A stretch of 64,000 nucleotides of DNA from Urophycis tenuis (GCA_036785325.1 JAXIVH010000136.1:266501-330500); one strand, 5' to 3'. Shown: positions 1 to 12,709, counted from the first letter of the stretch. Numbers and translations are program-made. Notes: generated from the letters alone by a model not told the origin.

Positions 1-2075
1 ACGTTTCAATTAACATCAATCTTTCCTGACAGAACACAAATTAATTAGCTTAGTATTTCAACGACCCTTTAGTGAATATAGTCTTGCCATACGCCGTTGG
101 GAAGCTTAGATTTCCCCGCTTAAAATGAGCCCATCCGCGAGCAGTCTGGTTGATCACAGACTAAACTGCGTCAGGTTGACTGAAGTCTACCCAGCAGCTA
201 AAAAAAAACCTTCAACGTTTCAATTAACATTAATCTTTCCTTACAGAACACAAATTAATTAGCTTAGTATTTCAACGACCCATGAGTCAATATAGTATAG
301 CCATACGCCGTTGGAAAGCTTAGATTTCCCCGCTTAAAATGAGCCCATCCCCGAGCAATTTGGTTGCTCACAAACAAAACTGCGTCAGGTTGACTGAAGT
401 CTACCCAGCAGCTAAAAACATACCTTCAACGTTTCAATTAACATCAATCTTTCCTTACAGAACACAAATTAATTAGCTTAGTATTTCAACGACCCATGAG
501 TCAATATAGTCTTGCCATACGCCGTTGGAAAGCTTAGATTTCCCCGCTTAAAATGAGCCCATCCGCGAGCAGTCTGGTTGATCACAGACTAAACTGCGTC
601 AGGTTGAATGAAGTCTACCCAGCAGCTAAAAACATACCTTTAACGTTTCAATTAACATCAATCTTTCCTTACAGAACACAAATTAATTAGCTTAGTATTT
701 CAACGGCCCTTTAGTGAATATAGTCTTGCCATACGCCGTTGAAAAGCTTAGATTTCCCCACTTAAAATGAGCCCATCCGCCAGCAGTCTGGTTGATCACA
801 GACTAAACTGCGTCAGGTTGACTGGAGTCTACCCAGCAGCTAAAAACATACCTTAAACGTTTCGATTAACATCAATCTTTCCTTACAGAACACAAATTAA
901 TTAGCTTAGTATTTCAACGACCCTTCGGTGAATATAGTCTTGCCATACGCTGTTGGAAAGCTTAGATTTCCCCGCTTAAAATGAGCCCATCCGCGAGCAG
1001 TCTGGTTGATCACAGACTAAACTGCGTCAGGTTGAATGAAGTCTACCCAGCAGCTAAAAACATACCTTTAACGTTTCAATTAACATCAATCTTTCCTTAC
1101 AGAACACAAATTAATTAGCTTAGTATTTCAAAGACCCTTTGGTGAATATAGTCTTGCCATACGCTGTTGGAAAGCTTAAATTTCCCCGCTTAAAATGAGC
1201 CCATCCGCGAGCAGTCTGGTTGATCACAGACTAAACTGTGTCAGGTTGAGTGAAGTCTACCCAGCAGCTAAAAACATACCTTCAACGTTTCAATTAACAT
1301 CAATCTTTCCTTACAGAACACAAATTAATTAGCTTAGTATTTCAACGACCCATGAGTCAATATAGTCTTGCCATACGCCGTTGGAAAGCTTAGATTTCCC
1401 CGCTTAAAATGAGCCCATCCGCGAGCAGTCTGGTTGATCACAGACTAAACTGCGTCAGGTTGAATGAAGTCTACCCAGCAGCTAAAAACATACCTTTAAC
1501 GTTTCAATTAACATCAATCTTTCCTTACAGAACACAAATTAATTAGCTTAGTATTTCAACGACCCTTTGGTGAATATAGTCTTGCCATACGCTGTTGGAA
1601 AGCTTAGATTTCCCCGCTTAAAATGAGCCCATCCGCGAGCAGTCTGGTTGATCACAGACTAAACTGTGTCAGGTTGAGTGAAGTCTACCCAGCAGCTAAA
1701 AACATACCTTCAACGTTTCAATTAACATCCATCTTTCCTTACAGAACACAAATTAATTATCTTAGTATTTCAACGACCCATGAGTCAATATAGTCTTGCC
1801 ATACGCCGTTGGAAAGCTTAGATTTCCCCGCTTAAAATGAGCCCATCCCCAAGCAATGTGGTTGCTCAGAGACAAAACTGCGTCAGGTTGACTGAAGTCT
1901 ACCCAGCAGCTAAAAACATACCTTCAACGTTTCAATTAACATCAATCTTTCCTTACAGATCACAAATTAATTAGCTTAGTATTTCAACGACCAATGAGTC
2001 AATATAGTCTTTCCATACGCCGTTGGAAAGCTTAGATTTCCCCGCTTAAAATGAGCCCATCCGCGAGCAGTCTGG

Positions 2076-2142
<67 letters not shown>

Positions 2143-2152
2143 AATCACTTAC
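1..2152. repeat. Satellite block A: ~9.7 copies of the 214-bp monomer, then (TG)n
   Basis: Head-to-tail monomers recur every 214 bp (TAAAATGAGCC at 125, 339 and 553, for example). Each has one AAGCTT (HindIII) and the landmarks GTCTACCCAGCAGC and TTTCCTTACAG. Two main head types alternate: GCGAGCAGTCTGGTTGATCACAGACT and CCGAGCAATTTGGTTGCTC, with a third, AAGCAATGTGGTTGCTC. The block stops abruptly inside a monomer head at GTCTGGTTG (about 2076) and passes straight into about 63 bp of (TG)n, then TTTTAATCAC and the exon. I call this a type I junction. Short ORFs across the monomers look accidental. Confidence 0.95.
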
Positions 2153-2656
2153 TTGGAACGGCATGATCCCACATCGCTGTGAAGGGATGGCGTTAACCAG
2201 GTGGGCGTGCAACCCCTCGAGAGAGTTGCTGCCTCGCCGGCACTTGTACTTGTTCAGCCGGATGCCGTTCTTCACAACCACCCTCACAGAGACATACAGC
2301 TGTATGCCAGGGGGGTCCTGTAACACACAACCTATTGCAAGGTCCTCATTTATGCTGGTGTCATTTTGAAATGTTACCATATACAAGTTTGAATGGTTTT
2401 GACACACGATGACTGCAGAGACAGCTGCAGGATGGCCCACGAAGCAGGACGGAGGGGGCCTGTGGCTGTGCGGGGAGGACCAGCGGTATGGGTGCTGCCG
2501 ACACAGGGGGCGGGCGGGCCACAGGCTGACGCAGCAGGAGGCCTCGGCTGGAGGCGGGTGGGCGCAGGAGGCTTCGGCCGGGTGGAGGACGACAACGCAG
2601 TGGGCTGAACGGGCCGGTTGGTGGGAGTCACAGGCTCTGGCTCATCAACAAATAAT
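2153..2656 (-). pseudogene. Exon copy 1 of a captured coding exon
   Basis: On the minus strand the segment ends CCGTTCCAA followed by GTAAGTGATT, a perfect 5' splice site, and starts after a TATTTCCAG acceptor-like site. The last ~86 codons encode NHSNLYMVTFQNDTSINED, then DPPGIQLYVSV and RRGSNSLEGLHAHLVN, ending MPFQ. The RG-S/T-x-LEG(F/L)H-x-H segment resembles the C-terminal part of fish transposon-associated proteins I cannot name. The upstream ~240 bp is proline-rich in a different frame, and reading from the distal acceptor meets a TGA. A shorter exon starting after CTGTCTCTGCAG (about 2412) is therefore more likely. No downstream exon accompanies this copy, so it is called a pseudogene. 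Confidence 0.75.
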
Positions 2657-5313
2657 CTGGAAATATAAAATACACACGTGATCAGTATTGATATTGATAT
2701 CTTTTATAAGAACACTGTTCATACCGTTTACACTTTTTATACAACTGTTTATACAATGTCCATACTTTTTATTTATTCATGTTTATCACTGACAATAAAG
2801 GTGACTTGGTAGGACTTGTGTGCTATTTTCTTTCCACAGCCAACAGAACACACATGAATCAGCTTATTATTTCGACAACCCGTGGGCAAATATAGTCATG
2901 CCATACGTTGTTGGAAAGCTTAGATTTCCCCGTTTAAAATGAGCCCATCTCCGAGCAATTTGGTTGCTCACAGACAAATCTGCGTCAAGTTGACTGGAGT
3001 CTACCCAGCAGCTAAAGACATACCTTCAACGTTTCAATTAACATCAATCTTTTCTGACAGAACACAAATTAGCTTAGTATTTCAACGAACCTTTAGTGAA
3101 TATAGTCTTGCCATACGCCGTTGGGAAGCTTAGATTTCCCCGCTTAAAATGAGCCCATCCGCGAGCAGTCTGGTTGATCACAGACTAAACTGCGTCAGGT
3201 TGACTGAAGTCTACCCAGCAGCTAAAAAAAAACCTTCAACGTTTCAATTAACATTAATCTTTCCTTACAGAACACAAATTAATTAGCTTAGTATTTCAAC
3301 GACCCATGAGTCAATATAGTATAGCCATACGCCGTTGGAAAGCTTAGATTTCCCCGCTTAAAATGAGCCCATCCCCGAGCAATTTGGTTGCTCACAGACA
3401 AAACTGCGTCAGGTTGACTGAAGTCTACCCAGCAGCTAAAAACATACCTTCAACGTTTCAATTAACATCAATCTTTCCTTACAGAACACAAATTAATTAG
3501 CTTAGTATTTCAACGACCCATGAGTCAATATAGTCTTGCCATACGCCGTTGGAAAGCTTAGATTTCCCCGCTTAAAATGAGCCCATCCGCGAGCAGTCTG
3601 GTTGATCACAGACTAAACTGCGTCAGGTTGAATGAAGTCTACCCAGCAGCTAAAAACATACCTTTAACGTTTCAATTAACATCAATCTTTCCTTACAGAA
3701 CACAAATTAATTAGCTTAGTATTTCAACGGCCCTTTAGTGAATATAGTCTTGCCATACGCCGTTGAAAAGCTTAGATTTCCCCACTTAAAATGAGCCCAT
3801 CCGCCAGCAGTCTGGTTGATCACAGACTAAACTGCGTCAGGTTGACTGAAGTCTACCCAGCAGCTAAAAACATACCTTAAACGTTTCGATTAACATCAAT
3901 CTTTCCTTACAGAACACAAATTAATTAGCTTAGTATTTCAACGACCCTTCGGTGAATATAGTCTTGCCATACGCTGTTGGAAAGCTTAGATTTCCCCGCT
4001 TAAAATGAGCCCATCCGCGAGCAGTCTGGTTGATCACAGACTAAACTGCGTCAGGTTGAATGAAGTCTACCCAGCAGCTAAAAACATACCTTTAACGTTT
4101 CAATTAACATCAATCTTTCCTTACAGAACACAAATTAATTAGCTTAGTATTTCAACGACCCTTTGGTGAATATAGTCTTGCCATACGCTGTTGGAAAGCT
4201 TAGATTTCCCCGCTTAAAATGAGCCCATCCGCGAGCAGTCTGGTTGATCACAGACTAAACTGCGTCAGGTTGAATGAAGTCTACCCAGCAGCTAAAAACA
4301 TACCTTTAACGTTTCAATTAACATCAATCTTTCCTTACAGAACACAAATTAATTAGCTTAGTATTTCAACGACCCTTTGGTGAATATAGTCTTGCCATAC
4401 GCTGTTGGAAAGCTTAGATTTCCCCGCTTAAAATGAGCCCATCCGCGAGCAGTCTGGTTGATCACAGACTAAACTGTGTCAGGTTGAGTGAAGTCTACCC
4501 AGCAGCTAAAAACATACCTTCAACGTTTCAATTAACATCAATCTTTCCTTACAGAACACAAATTAATTAGCTTAGTATTTCAACGACCCATGAGTCAATA
4601 TAGTCTTGCCATACGCCGTTGGAAAGCTTAGATTTCCCCGCTTAAAATGAGCCCATCCGCGAGCAGTCTGGTTGATCACAGACTAAACTGCGTCAGGTTG
4701 AATGAAGTCTACCCAGCAGCTAAAAACATACCTTTAACATTTCAATTAACATCAATCTTTCCTTACAGAACACAAATTAATTAGCTTAGTATTTCAACGA
4801 CCCTTTGGTGAATATAGTCTTGCCATACGCTGTTGGAAAGCTTAGATTTCCCCGCTTAAAATGAGCCCATCCGCGAGCAGTCTGGTTGATCACAGACTAA
4901 ACTGTGTCAGGTTGAGTGAAGTCTACCCAGCAGCTAAAAACATACCTTCAACGTTTCAATTAACATCCATCTTTCCTTACAGAACACAAATTAATTATCT
5001 TAGTATTTCAACGACCCATGAGTCAATATAGTCTTGCCATACGCCGTTGGAAAGCTTAGATTTCCCCGCTTAAAATGAGCCCATCCCCAAGCAATGTGGT
5101 TGCTCAGAGACAAAACTGCGTCAGGTTGACTGAAGTCTACCCAGCAGCTAAAAACATACCTTCAACGTTTCAATTAACATCAATCTTTCCTTACAGATCA
5201 CAAATTAATTAGCTTAGTATTTCAACGACCAATGAGTCAATATAGTCTTTCCATACGCCGTTGGAAAGCTTAGATTTCCCCGCTTAAAATGAGCCCATCC
5301 GCGAGCAGTCTGG

Positions 5314-5380
<67 letters not shown>

Positions 5381-5390
5381 AATCACTTAC
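2657..5390. repeat. Spacer plus satellite block B (~11.6 monomers), type I junction
   Basis: The first 183 bp is the spacer that follows every exon copy: TATTGATATTGATATC, GTTTATACAATGTCCATAC, then a plus-strand acceptor-like TTTTCTTTCCACAG at 2826-2839. The sequence just after it (ACAGAACACACATGAATCAGC, then TCATGCCATACGTTGTTGG) is a diverged copy of the monomer's second half, so the array grades out of the spacer. Monomers run to 5313, then about 64 bp of (TG)n. Near-identical to block F at 13,280. Confidence 0.93.
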
Positions 5391-5894
5391 TTGGAACGGC
5401 ATGATCCCACATCGCTGTGAAGGGATGGCGTTAACAAGGTGGGCGTGCAACCCCTCGAGAGAGTTGCTGCCTCGCCGGCACTTGTACTTGTTCAGCCGGA
5501 TGCCGTTCTTCACAACCACCCTCACAGAGACATACAGCTGTATGCCAGGGGGGTCCTGTAACACACAACCTATTGCAAGGTCCTCATTTATGCTGGTGTC
5601 ATTTTGAAATGTTACCATATACAAGTTTGAATGGTTTTGACACACGATGACTGCAGAGACAGCTGCAGGATGGCCCACGAAGCAGGACGGAGGGGGCCTG
5701 TGGCTGTGCGGGGAGGACCAGCGGTATGGGTGCTGCCGACACAGGGGGCGGGCGGGCCACAGGCTGACGCAGCAGGAGGCCTCGGCTGGAGGCGGGTGGG
5801 CGCAGGAGGCTTCGGCCGGGTGGAGGACAACAACGCAGTGGGCTGAACGGGCCGGTTGGTGGGAGTCACAGGCTCTGGCTCATCAACAAATAAT
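5391..5894 (-). pseudogene. Exon copy 2
   Basis: Full-length copy with the GTAAGT donor intact. It carries the silent AACAAGG variant shared with copies 6, 15 and 20, the CCCTCAC (Val-Arg-Val) version, and a private GACAACAAC change in the proline-rich half. Confidence 0.75.
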
Positions 5895-6739
5895 CTGGAA
5901 ATATAAAATACACACGTGATCAGTATTGATATTGATATCTTTTATAAGAACACTGTTCATACTGTTTACACTTTTTATACAACTGTTTATACAATGTCCA
6001 TACTGTTTATTTATTAATGTTTATCACTGACAACAAAGTTGACTTGGTAGGACTTGTGTGCTATTTTCTTTCCACAGCCAACAGAACACACATGAATCAG
6101 CTCATTATTTCGACGACCCGTGGGCAAATATAGTCATGCCATACTTCGTTGGAAAGCTTAGATTTCCCCGCTTAAAATGAGCCCATCTCTGATCAATTTG
6201 GTTGCTCAAAGACAAAACTGCGTCAGGTTGACTGAAGTCTACCCAGCAGCTAAAAAAAAACCTTCAACGTTCCAATTAACATTAATCTTTCCTTACAGAA
6301 CACAAATTAATTAGCTAAGTATTTCAACGACCCATGAGTCAATATAGTCTTGCCGTACGCCGTTGGAAAGCTTCGATTTCCCCGCTCAAAATCGGCCCAT
6401 CCTCGAGCAATTTGGTTGCTCACAGACAAAACTGCGTCAGGTTGACTGAAGTCTACCCAGCAGCTAAAAACATACCTTCAACGTTTCAATTCACGTGTTT
6501 TTTTTGTAATACGTGTAGCTATGATAAAGGACACATGTTTTGGCCTGTTTTATTATTCATAGTTGGCTTAACAGTAATAGAATATTATTATATGCTACAA
6601 GTGACCAGACGTCCGAGATCAAAACTGGGAGCATAATCCCCGAGAAGGGGGAAAAAAAGGGTCAGCTATGTTTAAGTATATATATATATATATATATGTG
6701 TGTGTATATATGCGTGTGTGTGTGTGTATATATGCGCGC

Positions 6740-6799
<60 letters not shown>

Positions 6800-6815
6800 T
6801 GTTTTAATCACTTAC
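5895..6815. repeat. Spacer plus satellite block C (~1.9 monomers), type II junction
   Basis: Two monomers (6078-6491) end at CAATT. They are followed by a 185-bp non-satellite fragment (6492-6676: T-run, GTAATACGTGTAGCTATG, CGAGAAGGGGGAAAAAAA, ending TTTAAG) and a compound (TA)n(TG)n tract with GCGCGCGCG to 6801. I call this a type II junction. Part of the fragment matches the minus strand of 51,607-51,722. Confidence 0.92.
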
Positions 6816-6927
6816 TTGGAACGGCATGATCCCACATCGCTGTGAAGGGATGGCGTTAACCAGGTGGGCGTGCAACCCCTCGAGAGAGTTGCTGCCTCGC
6901 CGGCACTTGTACTTGTTCAGCCGGATG
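6816..6927 (-). pseudogene. Exon copy 3, 3' part (interrupted)
   Basis: The donor-proximal 112 bp of the exon is normal up to GCCGGATG, where foreign sequence begins. The rest of the exon resumes at 7766. Confidence 0.75.
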
Positions 6928-7765
6928 GCAGTATCCCCTGCCACTAGTAAGACACCACAGCAGCACATTACACCATCACTCATCTCACAGACCACATGTT
7001 AGCCAGGTAGCATACTCTTTAGTTTGGTGGGTGCACACACTGAGCTATATATACAGTATATAACATCCAAGTAAGTTTCCTGTGCTATTGCCATACATCC
7101 ACACATATACATACACAGACACAGAAACATTTGTTTTAAGTTGTTTCTTTATTATGAGCAGGCCTGAATTCATGTATTGTTTTGCTTACCACAGTGCTTC
7201 CTGGTGCTGGGCAGTGGAGAAGGACCCGAGCTGTGTTTCAGGCTGACTTTTATAATGCCGGAGAAATTCGTAGGGAGCGTGCTCGGCCCCTCCCACTGAA
7301 CCATACCAACTGTGGGGCTGAAATTAATGGGAGATTAATTTCCAGACCAAGTTTATGTTTAAATATTTTGATGACCACCTTTAGGTACGTTAAAATAAGT
7401 GTAAATAGAGTTGGCAAGGTAAAGACATGGGAAATGATCATGGGGTTTAAATTATTATATGTTGGAGTCCAATTAAAGGTGGTATGGTCCAGAGGGAGGG
7501 GCCTAGCCTTTAAATGGAGGGATTCTACCCTGCCTAGACAGTCAGTGAAGGGCTGTGGTGCTGTGCAGATGGGGTTTGTAGAGAGGTGGTTCCCTATTCT
7601 ATATGTCCTTTTTCTTTATTGTTTTCACCCACTTTATTGGATTAAAAGAAAATCACTTGAACTTAAAGAGTAAATGGACTTTGTTTTGCGAGTTTTGGAC
7701 ATTTGAGACATCTTTTTCAGTTAGCCTGCGGCTACACTACCCTCACTCTAGGTCAGAGTGTGACA
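6928..7765. mobile_element. 838-bp unidentified insertion in exon copy 3
   Basis: The sequence from GCAGTATCCCCTGCC to GTCAGAGTGTGACA replaces nothing visible: the exon reads GGATG before it and CCGTTC after it, exactly as in intact copies, so no target-site duplication is visible. It has a TATATATACAGTATATAAC stretch and a moderately AT-rich right half. The plus-strand ORF at 7182-7673 has no recognisable domain and I do not trust it. No terminal inverted repeats were found. A solo LTR or filler inserted during repair are both possible. An apparently identical copy lies at 17,554-18,391. Confidence 0.6.
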
Positions 7766-8157
7766 CCGTTCTTCACAACCACCCTCACAGAGACATACAG
7801 CTGTATGCCAGGGGGGTCCTGTAACACACAACCTATTGCAAGGTCCTCATTTATGCTGGTGTCATTTTGAAATGTTACCATATACAAGTTTGAATGGTTT
7901 TGACACACGATGACTGCAGAGACAGCTGCAGGATGGCCCACGAAGCAGGACGGAGGGGGCCTGTGGCTGTGCGGGGAGGACCAGCGGTATGGGTGCTGCC
8001 GACACAGGGGGCGGGCGGGCCACAGGCTGACGCAGCAGGAGGCCTCGGCTGGAGGCGGGTGGGCGCAGGAGGCTTCGGCCGGGTGGAGGACGACAACGCA
8101 GTGGGCTGAACGGGCCGGTTGGTGGGAGTCACAGGCTCTGGCTCATCAACAAATAAT
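7766..8157 (-). pseudogene. Exon copy 3, 5' part (interrupted)
   Basis: Continues the exon broken at 6927, from CCGTTCTTC to the AATAATCTGG acceptor region. The following spacer has one fewer TATTGA unit, a trait shared with copies 7 and 16. Confidence 0.75.
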
Positions 8158-8990
8158 CTGGAAATATAAAATACACACGTGATCAGTATTGATATCTTTT
8201 ATAAGAACACTGTTCATACCGTTTACACTTTTTATACAACTGTTTATACAATGTCCATACTTTTTATTTATTCATGTTTATCACTGACAATAAAGGTGAC
8301 TTGGTATGACTTGTGTGCTATTTTCTTTCCACAGCCAACAGAACACACATGAATCAGCTTATTATTTCGACAACCCGTGGGCAAATATAGTCATGCCATA
8401 CGTCGTTGGAAAGCTTAGATTTCCCCGTTTAAAATGAGCCCATCTCCGAGCAATTTGGTTGCTCACAGACAAATCTGCGTCAGGTTGACTGGAGTCTACC
8501 CAGCAGCTAAAGACATACCTTCAACGTTTCAATTAACATCAATCTTTCCTGACAGAACACAAATTAATTAGCTTAGTATTTCAACGACCCTTTAGTGAAT
8601 ATAGTCTTGCCATACGCCGTTGGGAAGCTTAGATTTCCCCACTTAAAATGAGCCCATCCCCGAGCAATTTGGTTGCTCACAGACAAAACTGCGTCAGGTT
8701 GACTGAAGTCTACCCAGCAGCTAAAAACATACCTTCAACGTTTCAATTCACGTGTTTTTTTTGTAATACGTGTAGCTATGATAAAGGACACATGTTTTGG
8801 CCTGTTTTATTATTCATAGTTGGCTTAACAGTAATAGAATATTATTATATGCTACAAGTGACCAGACGTCCGAGATCAAAACTGGGAGCATAATCCCCGA
8901 GAAGGGGGAAAAAAAGGGTCAGCTATGTATAAGTATATATATATATATATGTGTGTGTATATATGCGTATGTGTGTGTGAATATATGCGC

Positions 8991-9031
<41 letters not shown>

Positions 9032-9041
9032 AATCACTTAC
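8158..9041. repeat. Spacer plus satellite block D (~1.9 monomers), type II junction
   Basis: Spacer with the short TATTGATATC form. Monomers run 8335-8748, the embedded fragment 8749-8933, then a (TA)/(TG) tract to 9028. The fragment has GTATAAG in place of GTTTAAG. Confidence 0.92.
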
Positions 9042-9545
9042 TTGGAACGGCATGATCCCACATCGCTGTGAAGGGATGGCGTTAACCAGGTGGGCGTGCA
9101 ACCCCTCGAGAGAGTTGCTGCCTCGCCGGCACTTGTACTTGTTCAGCCGGATGCCGTTCTTCACAACCACCTTCACAGAGACATACAGCTGTATGCCAGG
9201 GGGGTCCTGTAACACACAACCTATTGCAAGGTCCTCATTTATGCTGGTGTCATTTTGAAATGTTACCATATACAAGTTTGAATGGTTTTGACACACGATG
9301 ACTGCAGAGACAGCTGCAGGATGGCCCACGAAGCAGGACGGAGGGGGCCTGTGGCTGTGCGGGGAGGACCAGCGGTATGGGTGCTGCCGACACAGGGGGC
9401 GGGCGGGCCACAGGCTGACGCAGCAGGAGGCCTCGGCTGGAGGCGGGTGGGCGCAGGAGGCTTCGGCCGGGTGGAGGACGACAACGCAGTGGGCTGAACG
9501 GGCCGGTTGGTGGGAGTCACAGGCTCTGGCTCATCAACAAATAAT
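9042..9545 (-). pseudogene. Exon copy 4
   Basis: Full length, donor intact. First copy from the left with the CCTTCAC (Val-Lys-Val) version. Confidence 0.75.
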
Positions 9546-12500
9546 CTGGAAATATAAAATACACACGTGATCAGTATTGATATTGATATCTTTTATAAGA
9601 ACACTGTTCATACCGTTTACACTTTTTATACAACTGTTTATACAATGTCCATACTTTTTATTTATTCATGTTTATCACTGACAATAAAGGTGACTTGGTA
9701 TGACTTGTGTGCTATTTTCTTTCCACAGCCAACAGAACACACATGAATCAGCTTATTATTTCGACAACCCGTGGGCAAATATAGTCATGCCATACGTCGT
9801 TGGAAAGCTTAGATTTCCCTGTTTAAAATGAGCCCATCTCCGAGCAGTCTGGTTGATCACAGACTAAACTGCGTCAGGTTGACTGAAGTCTACCCAGCAG
9901 CTAAAAAAAAACCTTCAACGTTTCAATTAACATTAATCTTTCCTTACAGAACACAAATTAATTAGCTTAGTATTTCAACGACCCATGAGTCAATATAGTC
10001 TAGCCATACGCTATTGGAAAGCTTAGATTTCCCCGCTTAAAATGAGCCCATCCCCGAGCAATTTGGTTGCTCACAGACAAAACTGCGTCAGGTTGACTGA
10101 AGTCTACCCAGCAGCTAAAAACATACCTTCAACGTTTCAATTAACATCAATCTTTCCTTACAGAACACAAATTAATTAGCTTAGTATTTCAACGACCCAT
10201 GAGTCAATATAGTCTTGCCATACGCCGTTGGAAAGCTTAGATTTCCCCGCTTAAAATGAGCCCATCCGCGAGCAGTCTGGTTGATCACAGACTAAACTGC
10301 GTCAGGTTGAATGAAGTCTACCCAGCAGCTAAAAACATACCTTTAACGTTTCAATTAACATCAATCTTTCCTTACAGAACACAAATTAATTAGCTTAGTA
10401 TTTCAACGGCCCTTTAGTGAATATAGTCTTGCCATACGCCGTTGAAAAGCTTAGATTTCCCCGCTTAAAATGAGCCCATCTGCCAGCAGTCTGGTTGATC
10501 ACAGACTAAACTGCGTCAGGTTGACTGAAGTCTACCCAGCAGCTAAAAACATACCTTAAACGTTTCGATTAACATCAATCTTTCCTTACAGAACACAAAT
10601 TAATTAGCTTAGTATTTCAACGACCCTTCGGTGAATATAGTCTTGCCATACGCTGTTGGAAAGCTTAGATTTCCCCGCTTATAATGAGCCCATCCCCGAG
10701 CAATTTGGTTGCTCAAAGACTAAACTGCGTCAGGTTGACTGAAGTCTACCCAGCAGCTAAAAACATACCTTCAACGTTTCAATTAACATCAATCTTTCCT
10801 TACAGAACACAAATTAATTAGCTTAGTATTTCAACGACCCATGAGTCAATATAGTCTTGCCATACGCCGTTGGAAAGCTTAGATTTCCCCGCTTAAAATG
10901 AGCCCATCCGCGAGCAGTCTGGTTGATCACAGACTAAACTGCGTCAGGTTGAATGAAGTCTACCCAGCAGCTAAAAACATACCTTTAACGTTTCAATTAA
11001 CATCAATCTTTCCTTACAGAACACAAATTAATTAGCTTAGTATTTCAATGACCCTTTGGTGAATATAGTCTTGCCATACGCTGTTGGAAAGCTTAGATTT
11101 CCCCGCTTAAAATAAGCCCATCCGCGAGCAGTCTGGTTGATCACAGACTAAACTGTGTCAGGTTGAGTGAAGTCTACCCAGCAGCTAAAAACATACCTTC
11201 AACGTTTCAATTAACATCCATCTTTCCTTACAGAACACAAATTAATTATCTTAGTATTTCAACGACCCATGAGTCAATATAGTCTTGCCATACGCCGTTG
11301 GAAAGCTTAGATTTCCCCGCTTAAAATGAGCCCATCCCCAAGCAATGTGGTTGCTCAGAGACAAAACTGCGTCAGGTTGACTGAAGTCTACCCAGCAGCT
11401 AAAAACATACCTTCAACGTTTCAATTAACATCAATCTTTCCTTACAGATCACAAATTAATTGGCTTAGTATTTCAACGACCAATGAGTCAATATAGTCTT
11501 TCCATACGCCGTTGGAAAGCTTAGATTTCCCCGCTTAAAATGAGCCCATCCGCGAGCAGTCTGGTTGCTCACAGACAAAACTGCGTCAGGTTGACTGAAG
11601 TCTACCCAGCAGCTAAAAACATACCTTCAACGTTTCAATTAACATCAATCTTTCCTTACAGATCACAAATTAATTAGCTTAGTATTTCAACGACCCTTTG
11701 GTGAATATAGTCTTGCCATACGCTGTTGGAAAGCTTAGATTTCCCCGCTTAAAATGAGCCCATCCGCGAGCAGTCTGGTTGATCACAGACTAAACTGTGT
11801 CAGGTTGAGTGAAGTCTACCCAGCAGCTAAAAACATACCTTCAACGTTTCAATTAACATCCATCTTTCCTTACAGAACACAAATTAATTATCTTAGTATT
11901 TCAACGACCCATGAGTCAATATAGTCTTGCCATACGCCGTTGGAAAGCTTAGATTTCCCCGCTTAAAATGAGCCCATCCCCAAGCAATGTGGTTGCTCAG
12001 AGACAAAACTGCGTCAGGTTGACTGAAGTCTACCCAGCAGCTAAAAACATACCTTCAACGTTTCAATTAACATCAATCTTTCCTTACAGATCACAAATTA
12101 ATTAGCTTCGTATTTCAACGACCAATGAGTCAATATAGTCTTTCCATACGCCGTTGGAAAGCTTAGATTTCCCCGCTTAAAATGAGCCCATCCGCGAGCA
12201 GTCTGGTTGCTCACAGACAAAACTGCGTCAGGTTGACTGAAGTCTACCCAGCAGCTAAAAACATACCTTCAACGTTTCAATTAACATCAATCTTTCCTTA
12301 CAGATCACAAATTAATTAGCTTAGTATTTCAACGACCCATGAGTCAATATAGTCTTGCCATACGCCGTTAGAAAGCTTAGATTTCCCCGCTTAAAATGAG
12401 CCCATCTCCGAGCGATTTGGTTTCTCAGAGACAAAACTGCGTCAGGTTGACTGAAGTCTACCCAGCAGCTAAAAACATACCTTCAACTTTTCAATTCACA

Positions 12501-12709
12501 CGTTTTTTTTGTAATACGTGTAGCTATGATAAAGGACACATGTTTTGGCCTGTTTTATTATTCATAGTTGGCTTAACAGTAATAGAATATTATTATATGC
12601 TATAAGTGACCAGACGTCCGAGATCAAAACTGGGAGCATAATCCCCGAGAAGGGGGAAAAAAAGGGTCAGCTATGTTTAAGTATATATATATATGTGTGT
12701 GTGTATATA

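Noticed and set aside
1..2076. A CRISPR array
   Set aside because: Units are contiguous near-identical 214-bp monomers without spacers, in a eukaryotic context.
2409..2681. Plus-strand ORFs over the exon copies (such as the 90-aa MTAETAAGW frame)
   Set aside because: Antisense shadows of the GC-rich proline-coding segment. The splice donor and in-frame partner exon support the minus strand.
2939..3133. Repeated ORFs beginning MSPSPSNLVAHRQ across satellite monomers
   Set aside because: They follow the monomer, break at simple indels and have no domain. They exist because 214-bp units happen to stay open for short distances.
7182..7673. 163-aa plus-strand ORF in the 838-bp insertion
   Set aside because: No recognisable domain, splice or promoter context. 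Identical in the second copy only because the unit was duplicated.
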